Positions 10,775 to 22,454 of a stretch of 64,000 bases of DNA are shown here, piece by piece (position 1 is the stretch's first letter; each line of letters starts with the position of its first letter). The notes below the pieces were generated by a model. The model was given only the letters and a program-made list of their open reading frames with translations, was not told where the DNA came from and did not search any database. A program made the translations under genes and the position numbers. Source of the stretch: Parastagonospora avenae f. sp. tritici 18332-5 (taxonomy: Eukaryota > Ascomycota > Dothideomycetes > Pleosporales > Phaeosphaeriaceae); assembly GCA_022559985.1 (NCBI GenBank), contig JAFJTR010000019.1, positions 372,001 to 436,000 of the forward strand. The letters run 5' to 3'.

Positions 10775-13745
10775 ATGATGCGTGCAAACTTACTGGCAGT
10801 CGTTCTATCACTAGTATCTCTTTCGCTCGCGGCCGACTGTTCTCTTAAACAACCGCGAAAAGAAGGAGATCCGTCCGGGCAAAAGATTGCGAAAGCCATC
10901 GGCAGCCAGCAAGAACTTGATCGCATATGGTACGTGTATTATATGTACGTATAGCATATGAGACATACACTGACTTTGTACGCCAACATCTAGTTCAGGC
11001 TCGTGGCGCACTGGCGATGACAAGAAATTAGAGAACTCTTTCAATCACTGGGGTATGCATTTCTGAGATGAAGAGCAGAATCGCGAGAAGCTAACTTGGG
11101 AAAAGCCGTCGTCTACAAGCTCTCCAGGAAGGACAGCAAACACGAGCTCAAATACTGCAAAAAGGCACTCGAGAACATTATCGAACAATGTGTCTCAGGT
11201 GGGAATTACTGGGGAGGCTCATGGAGCTTGGAAGGAGAGACATACTCCATCTCCAACAGCGTGTTCCCGAACAACCCTCTAGCTGCAGATGATGACGGAG
11301 GCCCTAAACAGCATACTTCCGTATCTACCAAGACTACACACGCATCAAGCAAGTCTTCTGCACACGCATCAAGCAAGTCTTCTGCACACGCATCAAGCAA
11401 GTCCTCTGCGCACACGTCGAGCAAGCCTGCTTCGCACACATCGAGCAAACCTTCGTACACTTCGAGCAGACCTTCGCATACGTCGAGCAAGTCTTCTCAC
11501 ACGTCGAGCAAGTCTTCTCACACGTCGAGCAAGTCTTCTCACACGTCGAGCAAGTCTTCGCACACGTCGAGCAAACCTTCTTCGCACACGTCGAGCAAGC
11601 CTGCTTCGCAAACATCGAGCAAACCTTCGCACACGTCGAGCAGACCTTCGCATACGTCGAGCAAGTCTTCTCACACGTCGAGCAAGTCTTCGCACACGTC
11701 GAGCAAGTCTTCGCACACGTCGAGCAAACCTTCTTCGCACACGTCGAGCAAACCTTCGCACACGTCGAGCAAGCCTTCGCACACGTCGAGCAAACCTTCT
11801 TCACACACGTCGAGCAAACCTTCTTCACACACGTCGAGCAAACCTTCTTCACACACGTCGAGCAAACCTTCTTCGCATACGTCGAGCAAGTCTTCTCACA
11901 CGTCGAGCAAGTCTTCGCACACGTCGAGCAAGTCTTCTGCAGTAAGTAAGTCTACTATCACTAGTAGTTCGGCATCGAGCAAGTCTTCTACAGCAAGCAA
12001 GTCTACTCACAGTAGATCTGCATCGAGCAAGTCAACTCCTATGTCAAGTAAGTCTTCAGCAACAAGTAAGTCTTCGGCGACAAGCAAATCTAGGGCGATA
12101 AGTAGATCTTTTAGCAAGTCTACGGCGACAAGCAGATCTTCAAGCAAGTCTTCGGCGACAAGCAAGTCCTCGGCGACAAGCAGGTCTTCAGCGTCAACCA
12201 AGTCATCTACAGCAAGCAAGTCTACAGTTGCGTCCAGAAGGTCTTCAGCGTCTAGCAAGTCTAAGCCACCGTCGACCAAGTCCGCCAGCAGAGGTCTTCC
12301 TATATCCACGAAGTCTGACCTCGGCGCTCCCCCGCCGAGCAAGTCTCCTACGCCAGCCAAGCCTACTGGTGCTGGCCACATTACCTCTGCCGCCCAGGCC
12401 TCCGCCGTCAAATCAGGACAATACTCTACTACGACACAACCTATCAGCGGACTGACCGCAAACTCGGCGACAAAAACTAACCGCAATGGTTATCCCACCG
12501 AGTTACCTATTTGGTGTGCTGCGCCCGGCGTGGGTATCATGGTTCTTCCCATGGCTGGTGTTCCTGCAGGAGCGCCTGTGCCGCCACCTGTTGGGTACCC
12601 ACCTTTGAGCATTGGCGCGGACGGTAAGCCAACACCCAAGAAGGACGATCCGCCATCCAAAGTCACTACCCAGCATAACAAGCCCTCTGGTAAATCCCAG
12701 AGCACGCAAGGAGATGACAGGGAGATCAAGACTGAGAGCAAGTCGGGTCACTTCAGTAAACCTTCGACCGCACAGGAACACAGGACTACGAGCAAATCCG
12801 GTTTCTCCACGAGACCTTCCACCGCGCCTGAGTCCAAGACCACGAGTAAGTTTTAATCCTCCAGCTGCTCATCGCGTTCAACTTGCGCTCTCAAAACCGC
12901 AGCTAACTCCGTTGATGAAGACTCGCTCGGCAAGCCTGACGGCAAGATTCCTCCCATCATACCCATCATACCCGGCGGTAGGACCCGAACCAGCTTAATC
13001 ACAAGTGCTACACAACGACCGACAGCCCCACCACAAACTCCTGCCAAACCTATCGGTGCACCCGAATGTGTACCAGTAAGCATTGACGGCAAAAGTGTTC
13101 CCCTGACCCTGGACGGCACAAACACAGACGTTCAAGATCTACTGCATCGAATGAGGCAGGAGGCTTGTGGCGGTACATGCAGCAGCGCCGGTCAAGGCAT
13201 TCCGGGCGATACCACTAACGTACTCAACAACAACGGTCAATGCGAAATCCGTATCGGGATCACGGATTCTATTGAAGCATACCTGTTCCGAGCCACGCCG
13301 GCAACGGGCGACCAACAACAGCAGTGTTGGGACAGCCTGGAGGCCATAGTGTCCAAGTGTGTTGACGGGACAATGAGCGGCACGTGGAGGAAGGGATGGT
13401 GGTAGGTGTTTTCGATTGCCATTATTGGACAGCAGCGCTAACGAAAGTCGCAGGAATGGTAACCACCAGTATCAGTTTTATGAGGCCGGACTACGTCCGT
13501 TGAACGACGGGTCTGCGAAGAGCAACGCCAAGTTGACGAAATGGCTCGGGGGACGTTCGTGCAAGAAGGACTGTCCTGTCTTCAGAGCCCCGGACCGTCA
13601 ATGGTGTGATAAGAATTGCGAAAAACGCGGCAAGACGCCCGGGCTTATAGGATCGCTTTTTGGTCAGCCGATTACTACTACGCACTTCCGCTCGCGCCGG
13701 AACATTCTTTCTTCTCTTCTTGCTCGAGAAAGAAGGATGGAGTAG
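10775..13745 (+). CDS. secreted Ser/Thr-rich repeat protein with duplicated Cys module at both ends
   Basis: Five exons (10775-10929, 10994-11052, 11106-12845, 12903-13401, 13454-13745) give 914 residues. All four introns are 52-64 nt with good donors, and two have clear CTAAC branch sites. Res 1-20 form a signal peptide (hydrophobic core ending 'SLA-ADC'). Res 89-100 read 'CKKALENIIEQC' and continue 'VSGGNYWGGSW'. Near the C-terminus res 794-805 read 'CWDSLEAIVSKC' and continue 'VDGTMSGTW'. The C-x10-C spacing and following Gly/Trp are the same, so one module is duplicated. Between them lies a ~200-residue HTSSK(S/P)S array and a further Ser/Lys/Thr-rich, probably O-glycosylated linker. The C-terminal ~60 residues are Cys/Lys-rich. 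No GPI signal is evident. A cell-surface or matrix adhesin-like role is inferred; the Cys module resembles the short extensions seen on some fungal secreted chitinase-related proteins. Molecular function unknown. Confidence 0.8.
11338..11945 (+). repeat. coding minisatellite (21/24-bp units, HTSSK-type heptads)
   Basis: About 600 bp of tandem units built on 'cacacgtcgagcaagtctt', with 21-bp (HTSSKSS) and 24-bp (SHTSSKPS) variants and a higher-order block copied around 11440-11580 and 11620-11735. Unit length is always a multiple of three, so the frame is kept. The array is expected to vary in copy number between strains. Confidence 0.9.
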
Positions 13746-14198
13746 GCCGCTTTTGGCACCGGGAATCTATGCGCATGTAAATGCCATGTAGAGGGGCGAA
13801 GTATCGCCGTTTGACAGGGGACACTCGCAGATCATGGCGAAGGAGTGGGTTTGGGGGTCGGCAGTTATTCTTTACTGTTTGAAAGTAGTCTTGATGACTA
13901 CGCATATTTCGATTCTACACATTCACCTTTCAATTCAATTTTAGCTTGTTTGTGGCTGGATGTGTGCACGCGCTTCTCTCCGTCTTTCTACGCGCCTGGA
14001 CGCGTTTCACCCCGGACGCGGGCGCTAGTCGAAATTATTACGCTAACCGGATCTGGTTTGAAGGCGCTTGGCAGCTACCACTGCCGCCCTTCACCAAATC
14101 AGCCTTCAAGAGAAGTTCATTGAAAGAGTGCTTTCAATCGTCGCAGATATTCCTTTTTCTGTTCTCCCACGAAGCTACCTGACTGCATCCATTCGAGC
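13746..14198. other. intergenic region
   Basis: About 450 bp with no recognisable feature. It would have to contain the promoter of the esterase-like gene starting at 14199. Confidence 0.5.
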
Positions 14199-15126
14199 AT
14201 GTCATCAACTAAGTCCAAACCTCAACGCACAATCTCACCTCTTGTGTATCCACCCACACAAGAACACAAGACGACCATAATCGTTCTGCATGTTCGGGGC
14301 TCTACTGCCGAGAAGTTCGCTCAGCCGCTGCTTACCCATGCAGTGTCCCTTGTGGACATCTTACCAGCTGAGGGCTCGCCGCTATCCACGAATACTTTCC
14401 ATGACTACTTTCCCAACACGAAATTCATATTTCCAACCGCACCGCTACGACGAGCTGCCATCTCCAAGCGAAGCCTCACACATCAATGGTTCGACAATTG
14501 GTCTTTGACGGAACCGGAGCTTAAGCATCATTTGCAGACTCAGGGTCTCAGCGAGCGATTACATACACGACTTACTCCGAGACGAGATCGGAATTATCGG
14601 AGCCAGCAATGTCACACTCATGGGTCTTAGCCAAGGTTGCGCAGCTAGAATTGTTGCTATGCTCCTATGGACGGGTGAGCCAATCCGGGCTTTGGTGGGC
14701 ATGTGTGGCTACTTGCCATTCCGCAAAGGGATGCAAGATTCCGTGGAAGATACCGATAGCTTCGACACAGATTCCCTGGTCGGTTCTGAAAAAGATCAAG
14801 AAGACATGTTTGAGCGAGAAGACGAAGCTTCTGGGGATGGTTCGAGGTTTGAGAGAGCTGTTAATTGGCTACGAGAGGAGCTAGGGATGGCATCCGTCGA
14901 GAATGGACTGCATGGGAAAGATAGTGCTCTGCAGTCAACACCAGTCTTCATGGGTCATGGAAAAGATGACGAAAAGGTACCATGTCACATTGGAGGATCA
15001 GCCGCTGACTTCTTGAGCGGCATGGAAGTGAATGTCAAGTGGCAAAAATATGCAGGATTAGGTAATTGGCACTCTGCAGATATGCTGCGAGATGTGGTCG
15101 CGTTTCTAAACAGGCCGAATCGATGA
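14199..15126 (+). pseudogene. acyl-protein thioesterase/carboxylesterase-family alpha/beta-hydrolase, frameshifted
   Basis: The first part reads from ATG 14199 and contains the family's N-terminal pattern 'IIVLHVRGSTAEKFA' (normally LHGRGS) and 'FPTAPLRRA...QWFDNWSL'. The second part, in another frame, carries the nucleophile elbow 'GLSQGCA' (AGC at 14629), the acid-loop region 'GHGKDDEKVP' and the catalytic His in 'GLGNWHS', ending at 15126. The two frames meet near 14550-14558, where homology should run through 'QGLSE' into 'DYIHDLLRDE'. No GT...AG intron can bridge them, so a 1- or 2-nt indel is the simplest reading. The Gly-to-Val change in the oxyanion motif also hints at decay. The family cleaves acyl thioesters or esters in the cytosol. 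A sequencing error is the alternative; if corrected, the enzyme would be ~300 residues with a complete triad. Confidence 0.75.
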
Positions 15127-15998
15127 GTTGACCAACGTCACAAATTTTGGCAACTTTATGTCAGCCTCCAACGTCGAGGTACATTCAGTACTTACAACTG
15201 GGGATTACGTGTGACTAGCTGAGGCTACCGCCCGTCGCCATGGGAATTATCGATGGAAAGACTTCGATGCCCGCACCGCAAGTTTATAAGGATGACATCG
15301 ACCTGGCTTATGTAGAATTAGTACAACGCCAATCAGAAGGATCAAGTCACTCAGCGACTTCGAGGCATTTTACATATGCTCAGTGTTGATAGCTGGTGAC
15401 AAAGATCACACCATAGTGATCAGCAATATAGAGGCATGTTGCAATAGGTCGATTGCAATTGTACAAACTTGCTCGATTTTTTGGCAACGAGCAGTATACT
15501 ATGGGGGCGGAAGGACGAATGCGACTTCATGGAAACCAATTGCCGGGCTGGTACGTCTACTGGGCTTGATTATCGCGACGTCGCCCGGCGGACGTCAGCG
15601 GCGCCGGGCCCCGTGCTACGATTGGTTCTCTGTTGCCCTCGCGGTTTGTAAGGTAGATAGATTGCGGGAAGCCTTGCGTTATCTCTCCATTGCTCTTCCG
15701 GCCCTCAATGACACGAGGCTGAACCGCGGTCTGTTCACCGGACCTTAGCATATACATACATGCACGTGCCAGCGACGAGCCCTGCGTCCCAGTCCCCTCG
15801 TCGATTTTTTCCCTTACATTCTCTTCCAACCGCCCATCTACTTCGCACCATAGGTAGCGTTCTAATCGCTCTTTTGTACTCGGACAACATGGAGCGAAGA
15901 ATTGATGGATTCTGCCTTTTCAACATTGATGTGCCACCTGCGACTACGAATCCCGTCCTGCCTTACTCACTGCCGGTCTCTTAACTCTGAACACATGG
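15127..15998. other. intergenic region with a pyrimidine-rich promoter-like tract
   Basis: About 870 bp. The stretch around 15790-15840 is C/T-rich, as in fungal core promoters, and precedes possible starts at 15889 and 15999 of the next gene. No other feature was seen. Confidence 0.4.
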
Positions 15999-18436
15999 AT
16001 GGACCAGACTTCTCACGCTGTGGTGAACTTTGGTTCGTGGATACGGTACCTCGGCGGCCTGTTGAGTCATTCTGTAGGTGCGAGAGATAGTAGCGTTGCT
16101 CCTCGTCGAAGTCCTGACCCCAGAAGTCAGACAGTATGTATATTCATGTGTGAGATCGACCTTGCTGATGAATATAGAGAAGATTAGATGATCCGAAACG
16201 TACTCTGGATGATACTGTTGCTCAAGTAATTGTGCAAGAACGACTTTGGGTGGACCATGACCCCAATTTGAATCATGGCCCCAGCCCTTATGTTGTCGTA
16301 CTTGATTGCTCAGAAACGGAATTCGAGACGGGGAATTACCCCATCCTGAACGTTGACGCTTCAACTGACTTCGATTTGGCTAAAGCTATTCATTTATTTC
16401 AGGACCTGAAGCCTCGATCGCTTATTCAGCATTCTCGATATCCGATGGAGACACGTCTTGTGGATTATCTATATAACTTCTACCGGTCTACAGATCCAAG
16501 AGATAGGTCCTTGGTGCGGCACATAGCCCGACGAATCACGCCAATGAGCATCCATGAATTGGACAATGATTTGGCAGGAGGACTGATCGTTACGTTAATG
16601 CTCCAAAAGCGGGCGAAAGCAGGACGCGTCGTATTACTCTCCTGTTTCTACTTCTGGGTAGTATTGATGACGACGTACGCCGTTATAGACACCGACCTCC
16701 GCTCACGACACACCCGAAACTTGTCAGGGGCATAGTACACCTCGTTGTCATTGGTCCTTTAGTTCTCGTTCAGTTGTATGATGCTGTATGGATGGTAAAG
16801 CGCTGGGTAAAGTTTAGTGGGAAACTACTCAAATGGCTTCCTAATTGTGCTCTGGTATCACTGGCGATCTTGGGTGTTGGATACTATATTTCCAACGACT
16901 TCCCATCCATGATAACGTCTTTCATTATAACGTACACTACTATCAGACCTCTCCTTCGACATCGCTACAGTGTATTTCGTCAAAGACATGGGACGTACCG
17001 TGATGTTGTAAAATGTGTAAGCAATCACCAATTTTGGGCATCTCCGAGAACCATTTAACACGTCTCAGGAGTATGGCACGCGCATCGTTGCTAAGAGAGC
17101 AATAAAAGCAGTCGATGGACGCACGATTAGGGCACTGTATACCTTAGCCACTCGAAGCAACGCCTTGCGCAGCCCTTTCCGGGAAGTTCCCGTTGATTGG
17201 GTAGAGGCCGCTTCAAATCGCCAGAATCTGTCACTCTCAGGAGCTCGACAACAACCCTTTGTATATGATTCCAGTCGAGGTATGGTTTGCGGTGAATCTT
17301 CCGGTTCATTGTTGCAATATTCAAAGCAAGGTCCGACTATGGTAGCACAGCGTTTGAACTATAAAGTGAAAACAGAGGACTGTCCAAGACTCCTACGTGT
17401 AGCCTATCGATCTTCCAAAGGCCGCAAAGTCCGTTTCTTCACTGTCTAAGATGGGAACATGCCTCCTACCGACACAGCACCTATTAAAGCTGTCAGAGAA
17501 GAATACCTCTCCTTTCGACCATATTTGAGTCGTTTGAGAAGTCTCCATGGCTTTACCGCTATACGATTAGCCAAGGTATGCTTCAAAGTCCCCGTTTCTG
17601 TTGTCTCGGCGTTGATAGACATAGTTCGAGTACTATCGAACAACTTTGACGATGCTTCCAATAGCGCTTCAGAAGTGGGCGTGGCCAGATGCAATCAAGA
17701 ATCTAGATTGGGAGGTCGAGAATTATCCGGATGACCCTTTTGATGAGTCTACAATGGCCCAATACATGCTTCATGTATGGGTGGACGAGTGCAGCAGAGA
17801 TTCTTCTGCCACTCTTACGCCGGATAAATAGAAGGGGTTGATAACTCGGCTAGTACTCAAATACAAGAACGGGACCGATGATCTGCCATTGTATACGTCA
17901 AAGGCAGCCCTTCCGCCTGGTATGTCAAGCTGGCCGAGAGCAATCACTATCGGATTGCGAGATTTAGTGATGCCAACAAGCAGTAAGTCTCCCTCTATAG
18001 TGTCTCGTGGATCACCGATCTGACTATGATTGTAGACAAAGGCAAGGAACATGCAGCAAACGCGCGCGGAAACATGCGATGGGCATCTAGGGACATCGAA
18101 GTTGACCACGGTGAAGTCTTCGCAGATCCACAGACAATTTACCGTCGCACGCCCAAGAAGCTCGATGGCCCAATTGAGCTCAACATTGCAGGCCTCACGA
18201 CCACAGTCGGCTGGGCAATCTGGATCGATGGGGACTTTGTGGTACCATGGTTCATACCTTCAACAATCTCAACAATTTCAATCGGCATTTTCGTCTTCGC
18301 AGCGTGGTACACCGCTGATGCGGGCTGGCCGAAGGCAAATGGCTGGACGATTAGCAGTTTTCTAGTCGCGGCTGCGGCTCTGTCGTTCAACGCGTGGGTA
18401 TCGTGGGCGAAGGACTCGATGCATCCGAGGATATAA
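15999..18436 (+). CDS. hypothetical multi-exon integral membrane protein
   Basis: Several open blocks join through plausible introns: 15999-16133, 16178-16593, 16662-17016, 17069-~17396, ~17451-17576, ~17687-17774, 17832-~17981 and ~18036-18436. The start is uncertain; an upstream exon around 15890 is possible. The join near 17.4 kb needs a weak GTGTAG donor. An in-frame TAG at 17829 is removed if a 57-nt intron (17775-17831, GTATGG...AAATAG) is spliced; that intron is a multiple of three. Two hydrophobic segments are encoded near 16840-16960, and two more near the C-terminus (18230-18410, 'FIPSTISTISIGIFVFAAWY' and the following helix). The N-terminal half is soluble and acidic. I do not recognise the family. 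It looks like one of the lineage-specific fungal membrane proteins with no known function. Confidence 0.6.
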
Positions 18437-18890
18437 GGCGCCAACCTCTCGTCTTTCATGTCCTCCAAGCACAGCTGCACTGTGGCACAAGCAGTTGAGC
18501 AATGGAAACGCAATCGTGGCTGTGGCTCTTTCGTTCGATGCGTGGGTATCGTGGGCAGTGGACTCGGAGCAATCAAAAACACGAGGCGACACTCTAGAAG
18601 GACCGTCTCAATGCCGTTTGTAGCTTCCACAGAGTCTCCAAGCGGAAAGGGCGCCCTTTCAAATTCTCTTAAAAGTAAGACCGCGCGTCATGGAAGCTCT
18701 CCCGCGATATTCGTTTGGTGTTGTGCCTCCTAGATGACGTGTGCTGCCGGCGTTCCGGGCCAGATGCAGGGATCTCGCGTCCAGCCCCACGGCCGCAACG
18801 TGCCGCCGTCAAACCTCCCCGCCTGGACAGCTGACAGAAACCTGGCCGAACCCTAATGTCCACCACTGCGATTTTGTGTATACGCAGACC

Positions 18891-20704
18891 ATGGGCGAGA
18901 TCGCGCCCACCGACAGGGAGTCGGAAGAGAAGGCTGCGACGACCATCCAGCGCAATTATCGTGGCTATAGGGAGCGCAGACAGTTGAAGGGTATTGGACT
19001 GGATGCGAGCGCGCGATGGGCCGAGGTATGTTGACTCGCGAGAGCTTGGAAGAGCTTTCATTTTTGGGGAGTTTGGGCTGATAGGCGGGAACAGGCAGTA
19101 AGAGACGGTTAGCCAGTTCGAACTCTACTCATACAAGCATTTGTACTAAGCTTCGAAGCCAAATGGCGCGCTGCGACCAAACCTAAATCTCGATCCCAGC
19201 AGGAAGCACTGCGCGATTCTCTGACGACGCCGGAACAGCGCGAACGAGCGAATTCGAATGCTGCGCGGCAGAATTGGAAGCGAGTCGGCGAGATTGCAAG
19301 ACGTGCGGGTGCAGATGATCCTGAGTCTGCATCGGAGACAGACGATGAGACTGTGGAGGATCGCATGGAACACAGGAAGAAGAGGTTCGAGCAGAGGGCC
19401 GAACGCGAGAAGACGGCCAAGATGATGGACCTGCAATATTTCTTGGAAATGGTCGATCAGAAGCATCGCTATGGAAGTAATCTCCGCGCATACCATGAGC
19501 AATGGAAGAAGGCGGACACAAACGAAAACTTCTACTACTGGCTCGATTACGGCGAGGGTAGGAAGTTTGAGCATCCCACGGTGTCCAGGGAAAGGCTAGA
19601 GAAGGAGCAGGTGCGCTACTTGTCTCGAGAAGAGCGCATGAACTACCTCGTCGAAATCGATGAGGAGGGAAGGCTGTGTTGGGCGAAGAACGGCAATCGC
19701 ATCAACACCACGCCAGAATACAAGGATAGTATCAATGGCATCGTCCCAGCAGACGACAACACGCCGGCGTACGGGCCGAATGGCCAACTCATCAGCGATG
19801 GCCAGAGCAAGACCATACGGAGGAGCTCGATGTCCTCAAGCTCAGATTCTGGCTCCGAGCACAGCGACGTTGAAGGCGAACATTACGTGAACGAGGACTT
19901 GAACAAAGCAAAAGGCGTGTCGAAGTTGAAGCATGTCAGTGCTGCAACAATCCTCAACCATCTTTTGCGAAGCTCGGTCAAGCCAAATTCGTGGATCTTT
20001 GTAAGTGTTCTTGCCGGCTGCAAGTACCATGTGCTTACCATACACAGGTCGCGGACACCTCGTTCCGCTTGTATATCGGCATCAAGCAGTCTGGCGCATT
20101 CCAGCACAGCTCCTTCCTACACGGAGCTCGAATATCGGCCGCAGGTCTCGTAAAAATCAAGGACGGACAGTTGCGCCGCCTCTCGCCGCTCTCTGGCCAC
20201 TATCGCCCGCCAACGAAGAACTTCCGCGCATTCGTACACTCGATGCAAGACAACGGCGTCGACATGTCGCGCGTTTCGATATCACGGTCATATGCTGTCC
20301 TGGTCGGCCTCGAAGCATACGTGAAGACGCGGCGGAAGTTTAAGCACGGCGTGGAGCATGTCAAGGAGGCCGAGACCAAAGTCGTGCATCCTGAGGAACA
20401 CAAGCAGAAACAGGAAGAACAAAAGGACAAGAGCAAGAGCGCTGAGAGGGAACGACAGATCCTTGCTCGGAAGGCCGAAATAGAAGAAGCGGAAAAAAGA
20501 GAGCAGAGCTGGCGGCGCCGAATGTGGAAGCGGCTCAGTCGGGGCGGCAGCGAAAAGGACGAATTGACGGCAAAGGAGCGGGACGACGCCAAGGAGCAGA
20601 AGAAGAGCAAGTGGTTGAGCAAGTCTGGCCAGGACGTGGAGAGCGCGATACCCCCTGACGGAAGACGGGAGAAACTCGAGAAGCGAGATGGTGCTGCACC
20701 GTGA
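18891..20704 (+). CDS. IQ calmodulin-binding motif protein
   Basis: Four exons (18891-19025, 19095-19107, 19159-20000, 20048-20704) encode 548 residues; exon 2 is only 13 nt. An IQ motif, 'TTIQRNYRGYRERR', occupies about res 18-31 and should bind calmodulin or a calmodulin-like light chain. A long charged region follows, with 'FLEMVDQKHRYG', 'NFYYWLDYGEG' and 'YLSREERMNYLV', typical of a conserved fungal protein usually annotated only as IQ-domain protein. A globular block after the third intron ('SFRLYIGIKQSGAFQHSSFLHGARISAAGLV') resembles the region that in this family precedes a Lys/Glu-rich coiled-coil tail, here res ~405-548. The protein is probably cytoplasmic. Exact role unknown. The gene looks intact. 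Confidence 0.88.
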
Positions 20705-22454
20705 GCGTTCCTGCATATGTGGATACCCTAATTGATGTTGTGTTTTTGTGTTTGAATGCATGTCGCTCTGTGAGGCTCTTGTGAAGCCACAACTCATTTC
20801 GCCGGTGACCATGTCGCGCATCACCGAAAACCCACTAATCGGAACAAGTATTTGTCCCGCCACAGCACCATGGCGATCATATCAAACATCCAAGATTCGA
20901 TATCAAACGCCTTGGATGCGGCGTTTTGCTAACGGTCACTAGGAAGGGTGATCTCCGATGGCGTGTCGGTCCCAGAATCCAGAAAACAGGACCCGTCGAA
21001 GGCCTTACGCGTCGAGCCGTCCCCACTGACATCATCGCGTGCCGTGCAGCCTGCATCTGTCGAGTCGACCTGTCGTTTGCCGCCGTGTAACCCTTTAGCC
21101 CTTTAATAAACGGATTTAGAAATGCGATCACAGTGACGGAGGCGTCTGGCTGTGAAACCGGAAGGATGTCGTTGGTGTTGACGGGGTGCAGTGACCATTT
21201 TGCTCCTCGCTCGCTCGCTCGTCGGCGAAATGATCTGCCGTATCAAGAGTTTAGCGCACCGCTGCATCTTGATGGCGATGGCGATGTCAATCAACGTCCC
21301 GCAGCGATTTTTCAACGGTTCGCGCGGAGGACAGTCCGTGCCGGCGGCGTGGCGACGGGTCGCTTGCAGAAACACGACTTCAGCTTCATCTATTCCTGAT
21401 GTAGAGCGCTTTCTGTTCCTGATCACCACGGCATCGACGCAGGGTCCTTTTCCCTCTCGACTTTTGCCTTGCCGTCTCCCGCTCATGGCAATGTAAGTTC
21501 GCCACGCTCGAACTCAAGAGACATAGGAGATGCAGGACGATCGTCAATCCCGGAGCGAGGGCCCACCTAAGCGACGTTATGCCCAGGATGCTTGACAGGT
21601 TAACCCAGCACGCTGATGTCATGTTGTCTTCGTGTTACAGTGCTGAACAACCTGCTTCACACCACACACGGCACGACCTGCTCCAACTCGACCAACTTGA
21701 AACGCAATGATAGGATGAGAACCCTTGCAACTCCCAGGGTTGTCCGAGGCGATGAACACGATGGCGGACATGGCAGCCACAGTGCCGCAGATCGGGTCTG
21801 GACTGTCGCGTCTTCTTGCGAGTTGGCATGCTCCACGAGGCGTGCATCACTATCCTAAGCATGCAAATATTGGGTGCAGATGGAATCGATGTGGTCAAAT
21901 TCCACCTCCTGACTGCTCAAGCATGAGCTGTACTACTTGCGATACCACGGATAATAACCACCAGCATGAACTGTAGCTTTTCCGTATTTGCCATCCAGAT
22001 CCACTTCCCACAGTATGGAGGCTGGGAACTTGGCAGCGCGTCTCCAGCTCATCGACGATTCCACTCGCATCCCAGTTCACGCCACAGTTCACCAACCCCT
22101 GCTGCAGCAACTACCCGCGTCTGTCTCACATCACTGAGTGGGGAGCTCCCAAGAAGGAGCTGACGCCCCGCTCCAGCTTGGTGTTTGTGACGCAATGCTC
22201 CTCCGGTTCGCTGCTGCTGGTCATACACAGTGCTCTCCGCAGCCACCAAAGCAGGTTTCTGAGCCCCATCGACGACCATTGCGGCGTGAGCTTCCCCTGC
22301 TGCATGCCTCTTGGAGCTTGATGCGCCGTAGGAACTCTACGTCATGCTGCAAAACCCGCCCATGACCCCCGTTGATGTTCCATAAATGTGTGACTGCCTT
22401 GATCCTCCAGCTATCCTTCTGACCTACAAAGACGACCCATTCGTCAATTGATAC
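20705..22454. other. 1.75 kb upstream region of the LEA-like/DUF3659 gene
   Basis: Short open frames on both strands lack family resemblance. The length is large for a fungal promoter and could host regulatory sites or a 5' leader intron of the abundant stress-type gene downstream; none is claimed. Confidence 0.4.

Noticed and set aside
11334..11889. Long open frames in other frames and on the minus strand of the Ser repeat (up to 172 codons)
   Set aside because: They result from a 21-bp repeat that lacks stops in every frame; only the plus frame with a signal peptide and spliced flanks makes sense.
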